This document shows positions 53,301 to 62,300 of a stretch of DNA of 64,000 nucleotides, one piece after another. This DNA is from Luidia sarsii (Eukaryota; Echinodermata; Asteroidea; Paxillosida; Luidiidae). Under the pieces are notes generated by a model. The model saw only the letters and a list, made by a program, of their open reading frames with translations. It was not told where the DNA came from and made no database searches. Position numbers and translations under genes: made by a program. Each line of letters begins with the position of its first letter. The stretch's first letter is position 1. Location of the stretch: the NCBI GenBank assembly GCA_949987565.1, contig OX465103.1, positions 23,674,974-23,738,973 on the forward strand, written 5' to 3'.

Positions 53301-56300
53301 GGTAAGACGATGGATGGAATGAGTCTGACGCTTATTCACACCAGCCTAGACTGGACTGTTCAGGTGGCCCTCGGGATTTTTGGCACCACTCTTGACTGGC
53401 AGGTGACAACGAGTCCTGATTGGCCAGCTGTGGGTGTAACTGGAGGAAAGGGGGCGAGTCATAGCATTATAGGGCAAAGGTCGAGCTCAACTTGGAACAA
53501 ACAAACTGTTGGCAGGATGTTAGTTTTGTGTTTGAGGCCACCCAGTGCTACTTTGTATATTTATAATTATATTAATTTCATTTTTCGGGATACATGTATA
53601 CACATCATAGCACACTCAAATAACAAAAAAGGGGTACAAAAAATAATAAACACTAAAAAATTAACACTTAAAAATTTAGAAAACAGCTACAATTAGCCAG
53701 GATTAGCCAGGATTAGTTAGGATTGCCAAAAAGAAACTACTGTAATTTCTGTCGGGTGGCTCTCCAAACTTATTGGATGACAAAAACAATACACTATATG
53801 GACAAAGAAAATGTAACAGATACCTTTTCACAGAATTTCCACATTAAAGACAGAAAAGCGGTAACAATACCTCATTATAAAAAGATGGGATGATTTTCAC
53901 AATTTACATTTGGTCATTTTCTTTTTTTTCATCGGTGCCGGATTTACACACCACAAGTCGTGCTTAATATATTAATAGACACTATGCATTAGCACCAAAA
54001 AACCCTCCCTATTAGTATTAGCAGAAAAGTGGAGAAAAACAAAAAAAATGATAAAAATCCACGCAACTTTAGCGAAGGAAAGAAGGTGTGGCTTTGATTG
54101 ACAACGAGCAAATGTCCGATGCTTGTCAATGCTTCCCGAAAAAAACTCCGACAATGAAAGGGGAGGAATCAAGAGTTGGCTCACCGAGAAGGTCCTGTTG
54201 CGCATTAAGTCGCATCGCCCACCTATGCTGGGCGGCTCCAAGACATTGTCCAATCCGTAGAAGACGCCGTCATGATACGACCTCTCCGTATCGACGATCC
54301 TGCTGTTGCGATTGATTATGAAACCCTGAAAATAATCCGCAATCAAAAGTCGGAACTCAGACTTGAGAACTGAAAACTTAAGTGAGAGAATCGCTATTTC
54401 TCAGGTTACAGTAAAATGCCCAAATGTTGCAAACTACTTACATGTACTTATTAAAATGATATACAAAAATGTTGCAAACTGCTTACTGTGTGTGTGTGTG
54501 TGTGTGTATGTGTGTGGTCAGGAATCTTGTACCTTGTGAAGACCTACAGTTGGATTGGACAATAGGTTGAATACATGTAGGTCTCCACAGGAACATTCTA
54601 AAGGTGTATAGGTCTCTGCAAGGATTTCACGAAACTGGTATTCGGAAAGAACTCAACCAGGGGAAATTGGTGACGGGCAAGAATCCGCCGCAAATTGAAG
54701 TGTTTTATATAAAAGGGACATACAGTCCAAATTTCTATCCATTTCTATCCATTTCCATTTCTTAAAGTGATATACAAAAATGTTGCAAACTGCTTACTGA
54801 CTCAAATTACCAAAATGCAATTCTCAGAATTTAGTAGGCCTGATGTTTCGATCCTAGCAGGACCTTTCTCAACGGCAGGGTGACAAGGACAAAACAGATA
54901 CATGTACACGAAGGAAGGGGGAAGAGAGTGAGGCTTACTTATTAAAATGACCAAAAAGTGAATAGCAAAAATGAGGAGGGCCTGACGTTTCAATCCTAGC
55001 AGGACCTTACATGTAACTGACTATTTGGGAAGGCCCTAAGGCTGAGAGCTCCATTGGAAGAACACTGGTCCATTTAACCAGAGCTCTGCATAGGTCTTGA
55101 ATTCATATCCCAGCTTGCTTTTCTTATTTTCTGTCTCATTCATTCCCTTGGACAAGATTGGACAATGCTTGCCCCATATAAACACAAACAATAGGCTCAT
55201 AGATATAAAGTGATGTTTTGCGTCGAGGAAGATGTAACTCAATGAGGCTTTTACCCTTGCTCGACGTGATAAACACTGAGCATTCATCTCGAGCAAGGGC
55301 AAAACCTCATTGAATTACATTCCCCTCGACGCAAAACATCATGTTATATACTGTATCTATGATGCAACGCGGTACCCACAGCTATACATTATTCAAATCC
55401 ACCACACGACCTCGACCAGCTCGGTGGTCCAGTGGTTGAGACGTCCGTACTAGAATTCGGGAGTCGCGGGTTCGAATCCCGCCCGAGCTGCCTGAAATAT
55501 TTATATCAGGCACCAGGCGAAGCACTGAGCACTCAGTGTTTATCACGTTGAGCAAGGGCAAAACCTCATTGAAAAACAATAGGCTGAACCTAAAAAAAAA
55601 AATTAACTGCTGGAGTATTCCGAAGGAGCTACAACATTCTAGGCCCCTGAATAAAGCCCCTACACACCATTTGCACAAATCCAAATTTTGACCTGACAAA
55701 TTTGGTTAAAGTAACTTACTCAAGTGGAAGTAAATACCAGCATCAGACATGCTGTGAACTTTTAGCACTTGGAATGCTGCCATTTTCATGAAAAGTGGAA
55801 TTTTGTATGAATTTCCAACGGTCGTTTTAAAACGACTTTTGGAGAAAAAAAAACATGCTTACCAGCCTTAAAGCCCCTACACACCATTTGCACAAATCCA
55901 ACATGATCCATTCACAATTACTGACAACTGTTTTGAGATTTACTGGCAATTTTCCCATTTAAACACACGGTGGCGCTATTGAAAATTCTGCATTTTACGA
56001 TCCTCGAAGCTGACAAAGTTTGAGCCGGTTTTTCACCATTTTCTCATGACACGGTTGACGGATTGAGCTGAAACTTTCACTGGATATGCTGGATTAGTGT
56101 GGACGCGTTTCTTAAGACCTTTACAAACAGTGTGTAGGGATGGGGGGGTTAAGTAGGCTTTTTCCCTACTTCTTCTCTTCCAACCTGGTTTTGCCGACAC
56201 TCAATGGTGAGGTTGGAGCCTTGCAGTGTCCGATCCTGGAATCCATGCTGGGCCAGCAGTTGGGCCATCTTGATCTGGGGGGGGGGGAGAGAGAAGGAGG

Positions 56301-59300
56301 AGGAGGGCCGGGCCGACCGACCGAGGGAGTTGCTTACTTCGTCTCGTCTTGCTTTACGCCAATCTCACTTTTGTCTTTCACACCGTGTGACTTTACAGGC
56401 TGCAGGCCTTTGTGGTTTGCAAGGGTACAGAGGGATAACCACTTCGCGCCGGGACCTCCAAATTCGGACCACCGGTGGTGCTGTTATGCAGCCGAACTAT
56501 TGTTCAAGTTTTAAACAAAGACTCCTTTCAGCCCACCGCAAAACTGTATGAAGCATAACAAGAGTCACACAGACGTCCGATTGGGCGAAAATCTGGTGCC
56601 TTGTGGAGACCTACGGTAAGACAATAGGTTGAATAGGTCTCCACAGGGAAATTGTAAAGGTGTATAGGTCTGCACAAGGTTTTCACGAAACTGATATTTG
56701 GAAATAACTCAAAAACGGGAAATTGGTGATGGGTAAGAATCTATCGCAAATTGAATTGTTATATATAAGGGACATACGGTCGAAATTTCTACCCAGGAAA
56801 GTGAATGTGGCTGAAATGAGAACATTTTTAAAACATTGTTTTTCACACAGAACAAAGCCATGGGTCCTCAAGGATACAAAAATGGGTGTGGGCGTGCCAG
56901 TTTGTGTTCTCACTTGCACACATACTAGTGTACTCTTATCGATTTGTTTCTACTGGTTTTAATTACTATCGTTAGGTGGTAGCAACTAGCAATGTGGAGA
57001 AAAACTTGACAGTGAATGAGTTTGCTTGTCTATGGCTGTGGTTGCTATGGCTATGGGTAAAGATATGGCTGTGGTTATGGGTATGGCTGTGGCTGTGGCT
57101 GTGGCTGTGGATATGGCTGTAGTTGGTATGGGCATGGGTAAGGATAAGGCTGTGGTTATGGTATGGCTGTGGCTGTGGATGTGACTTTGGCTGTGGCTAT
57201 GGCTGTGGTGGCTATGGGTATGGATAAGGCTGTGGTTATAGGTATGGCTGTAGCTGTGGTTATGGGTATGATTTTGACCATGGCTACAGCTGTAGCTGGG
57301 GATATGGCCAAGGCTGTGACTGTGGCTGTGGCTATGGCTACGGCTATGTCTGTGCCTGTGGCTATGTCTGTGGCTTTGGCTATGGCTGTGGCTATGGATT
57401 TGGCTTTGGCTATAGCTGTGGCTAGGGCTCACCTTTCTTTGGGGCACAAAGTGGTAGGCCAGGTACTCCCGCAGTTGTCCGCCGTTGTCCGGCCGGCGCA
57501 GATACTCCAGCTTGCCCGCATCCAGGGCCTGGAAGGCTTGGTTTGTGGGCATGAAGACGGTGACAGGCAGGGACACCGTTACCAGGGCAGAGGCCAGGAA
57601 GTTGACACGAGCCAGCAGCTCCAGGAAGATGCTGTAGGTGGCGTTGGGCGCCACCAGGGGCAGGGACTCCTTCTGGGGAAATGACAAAGGAAGGAACACA
57701 CATGTAGCTGGGGGGGGGCGGGGCGAAAGACTCATGACGATCGAGGCTTTGCTCGACTTACCATATGTCTGGCACTGCATTGCATGCTCAGTGCTCTGCA
57801 AGCTTTCCTGCTGAAAACAAACAAACTAAACAAACAGCAACCAATGTTGAGGAGGATGGGGGGTTCAAGGGAGGGAGCGGTATCAACAAGGATACAACCG
57901 GGGGAAGGGAATGGAGTGAGGGTCGGAGCGTCTCACCTCCAGGTAATTTGGCCTTGGGTCCAGCATGGGCGGGACCAGTAGACGGTCAATGGTGTGCACG
58001 ATGCCGTTGCTCATCACCAAGTCGACATTGGTCAGGTGGGCCACTTGGTCCACCAGGAGTCCCTGTGTCTGCAAGGAGAGTCAAGCGGGGAAGGAAAAAC
58101 TAAACCTCCAAACCCCAAACTCGAACCCCACAACCCCAAAAATAACCCCCAAGCCCGCACGCACCACCAATACCCGGACACACCCAAACCAAACCCCAAA
58201 AGAACCCCAAACCAAACACAACCCTAAAACAAATCAAACTCAAACCTTAACCTAAACCTGCACCCAAATCCACAGCCAAACCTTAACCTAAACCTACATG
58301 TAAACCCAAATGCACACCCAAATGCACACCCAAATGTACACCCAAATGCACACCAAAACCCAAATCCAAACACAAATCCAAACACAAATCCAAACCCACA
58401 CCAAAACCCAAACCCGAACCCACACCCAAACCCACACACACACACACACCCAAACCCAAACCCAAACCCAGACCCAAACCCAACCCAAACCCACACCCAA
58501 ACCCAAACCTAAACCCAAACCCAAAACCTAAACCCATTCCCAAACCCAAACCCAAACCCAAACCCAAACCCATACCAAAACCCAAACCCAAACCCAAACC
58601 GAACCCCACACCCAAACCCCAAACCTAAACCAAACCCTAACCCTAACCCTAACCCAAACCCAAACCCAAACCCAAACCAAAACCAAAACCAAAACCAAAA
58701 CCCACACCCAAACCTAAACCAAACCCTTACCCTAACCCAAACCCAAACCCAAACCAAACCCAAACCCAAACCCAAACCCAAACCCAAACCCAATCCCCAA
58801 ACCCAAACCCAAACCCAAACCCGATCCTCAAACTCCACTGAGCAGGGAATCAATGCAGTGAGTATGAACGATGTCCCCCAGCCACGAGTCATAAGTTGAC
58901 TGTTCCAATACCAGGCTCCCCAGGCCCCGAGGAAGAAGACGACTCGGGACTTACCGATGAACGGGTAATCTGGATCGTCTGGCCTGACAGGGTGACCAGT
59001 GACGTAGCGTTGCTGAGGTGAGCGGTCAAGAAGGAAGTACAGCCAACCACGTGATTCCTGAGGATTCTGTCCATCTGGTTGCTCCTCTGCCATTCCTCAA
59101 TCTATCCCAACACGACCCCCCCCCCCAAAAAAAAATATATGAATGAAGTAATAAGGACTTAAAGCCCCTACACAACATTGGTAAGATCGAAAAACAGAAA
59201 TGATCACAGATTTACATGAAACTTATACCGTTTGAAGATGGTTATAGTAGAAACCTCGTACTGAAATATTTCTGCCTAAAATGTTGTATTTTAGGAGGAA

Positions 59301-62300
59301 AGAGTAAAAGAAATCGTTTACGTCTCACTGAGATCTAAACTCGGAACAGTACGGCGTTTAATGCTGCATTTTCGTCAAACAAATTAAGCGGTTTTCACAA
59401 TTTTCTCGAGACTCGATTGGCGGATTGAGCTGAAATTTTCACAGGTGTGCTATTTCATGCATATGTTAGATCAGACAATGTATGGATGCTATTCTTTGAC
59501 CTCGACCAATGTTGTGTAGGTGCTTCAAAACAATAAAATGAAATGTTGCTTACCGACCTAAATGACAAACAAATCTCATAGAGAATTTAGAGGGACCAAC
59601 GTTCGATCCAAGCAGGACTTTTTTTTAGTGACTGAAAAGAAAGGTCCAGCTAAGATCTCTAAATATTTGAGAAAATAGATAACGAATATGAAATGATTTA
59701 CACAAAAATAAATGTTGAAAAAAAATGGCAAAGACAATTTGGTCGGACCGGGTTGTGGGTGCAGTTTACCTGCTGGTAGCTAATATAACGAAATGCCTGG
59801 TTGCTGGGTGCCAGTACAGTCAGGGGACCAGCCGAGCCTAGAATTCTCATGATGTCTTCCTACAGCAGAATCCAGGACAAAAAAAAAGCAAATTGATTTC
59901 AGGAGGAAAATTGGCGGAGGAATACCGGGACAAGAGACAACAGAAACTGATGCATATTGTAAATTTATTGTCGTTGACTCATTTTGACGCAGAAATTCCA
60001 TGAATATATTTGATCACCATTAACCCCTTGACAGCGTGATTATTTTAGTGCCCATGGTCGGCACAGTGCCATTTCAAAAGCTCTCTACACATTCAGAGAA
60101 CAATAAACCTGAAAAATAAATCAATAAGAGTGCACTATTTGTATCAGTGAATCAAGTGTGGTACAATAGGACGTCTGCGTGGCTTTTGTCAGGGGATTAT
60201 CAGCCCTCAAAGATGGGGCTTTTGCGTGTAGTCTAATGGAGCGTCGGCTGTGCGACATGACTCCGAGAACTGTGTGCTGCTACCCTTTGACCGCAAACAT
60301 TCTTGCACTGCAGCGGACAAAGGATCCAGCTGGACGGCCTCAACAGAGCGTGCAATTTGTGATAAAGGGCAGCGGGTGCATTCCACAGTCTGTCCGGTGA
60401 CCGCATTGGTTGCGGGGCAGGCTAGCACACTGTCTCTCGTAATAGCGCGCAGACCCTCGATCGTTCACAATGAAGCCCCACAAAAGCGCCATTGTTACCG
60501 CTGATCTGGCAATTCATGCAGCAACTGACATCAAAAAAGGTATTTGTCATGATACATATTGCTGAAAAGAGTCTTTGTCTACAGTTTGGACAATAGCGGC
60601 GTCCAAATTTTGAAACTCCCCGAGCATCTATAGACGTCATCCATACGCAGGCGGATAACCCCTTGCGTATGGATGACGTCTATAGTCGCTCTGGGAGCTT
60701 CGAAATTTGGAAGCTGCTGTTGTCCAAACTTTAAACAATGACTCTCAGGAATATCAGGCATGAAAAAAAAAAAAACGGTTTTGACGTCAGTTGCCACATG
60801 AACTGCCAGATTAGCGGTAACAATTGTGCTGTTGTGGGACTTCATTGCGAATGATCAAGGAACTGCGCGCTGCCACGGAAGACAGCGCGCTGGCCTGCCC
60901 CACAACCAATGCGGTCACCGGACAGACTGTGCAATATGTACAAACTGCCTTCACCACAAATTGCACACTCTGTTAGGGCCGTCCGGCTGGATCCTTTTGT
61001 CCGCTGGAGTGGAGGCTTGTTTGCGGTCAAAGGGTAGCGGCAAACGCAGTTCTCGGACTGTGTTGCACAGCCTGCCCTACGCTCCATTGTACTAAACACA
61101 AAGGGCCCATCTTTCAGGGCTGATAATCCCTTGGCAAAAGCCACACAGACTTCCGAATTGTGCCACATTTGATTCACTGATACATACACTGACACATACA
61201 GTGTACACTGTACATATTATTCTCCGATTGTTTAGTGAGTTTAAGAAATGGCACTGTGACGGCCATTGGCACTTAAATAATCCCGACCGCAAGGGGTTAA
61301 AGAAATGATACTGTGAAAAGAAAAAAAACATGAAAAAAATAAATGGCAAAAACAAGAAATACCACTGATTCACAGGGGATATAAACATTACATTACATTA
61401 CATTAGGTCCGGATATGCATGTGGATTGGTTAAAAAGTAGATACATTTTGAATACTTACAAATTCTGTGAGATGAGCGAGGAATGCACTGAAGTCGCTAT
61501 TCAAAGGCAGTTCCTGAAAGAAAAAAAGGACAACAAAAAAGTGTGAGGTGATGAACGACTACCGGGGTACATGTACAAAAGCACTGGAGCGTGTCGTAGC
61601 TTGGCCAAGCCAAGTCCTCCCTACAATGTAGCGAGGTCATTCTCTACCTTTGATGATGGCAACTTCGAGTCTTAAATTTTTTTGGAAGGCCTGACAAATT
61701 TCTGAAGAAAAAGAAAGAAAGCTGCATCCACTGTGTGTGATTTGTATGTATTTCCTTCATAAAAATATGCACTACTGTACATGTATCAATACCTAGTCCC
61801 AGTAACTATCACATTCAAGTGCATTATATCCCGTGTTTCGAAATTGTACATTCAATTAGTGAACACTCTAGTTTACTCGCTTTTTGTATCCTTTAATTAT
61901 TGTTTTCTGATTTTCATGATTATTTTGTGACACATGGTAACAATGGGAGAGCCACTTGATTGTGATTTAGTTTGCATTTGGTAGTCCGTCAAGGCTGTTG
62001 CCATTGCATTGGTATTGTGTTGTCATCATTTGTTGATGCCTTGAGAAACAATAAATCAAATGGAGAAAAAAAAGGAAATGATCCCCTAGCTGCCGTAGAA
62101 ATTGGTTGTTTGTATATGAATGAAAAGCGGGGGTGCGATCCCTGGATATATACGGCAGTTAATGGTTAGAGATGCTTCTGACTGGCGCCCCCATCCTTGC
62201 AAAGACTAGTTGACTATTTGGGAAAGCCACCAAAGCTGTCAAACCAAGGAAATTAGGAATACTTCTGCTAAAAAAAAGGAGGAATCACAGAGCAAACTAC

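Noticed and set aside
53274..53696. 140-codon plus-strand frame in a stabilin intron
   Set aside because: No recognised domain, AT-rich end, and no splice or promoter context supporting a gene.
55418..55493. Sequence folding partly as a tRNA, considered as a functional tRNA gene
   Set aside because: Acceptor and T stems pair well, but the anticodon arm is imperfect, no terminator T-run follows directly, and the sequence continues into a repeat tail shared with other copies, so it is the head of a SINE.
56986..57801. 271-codon minus-strand frame with His-Ser repeats
   Set aside because: Its N-terminal part overlaps real exon f, but the HSHSHS part is the GGCTGTGGCTAT minisatellite read past the donor site.
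58224..59093. Gly/Phe/Leu/Val-rich frames resembling a glycine-rich protein
   Set aside because: Six-base CCCAAA repeats read in frame. The only exon here is 58,955-59,101.
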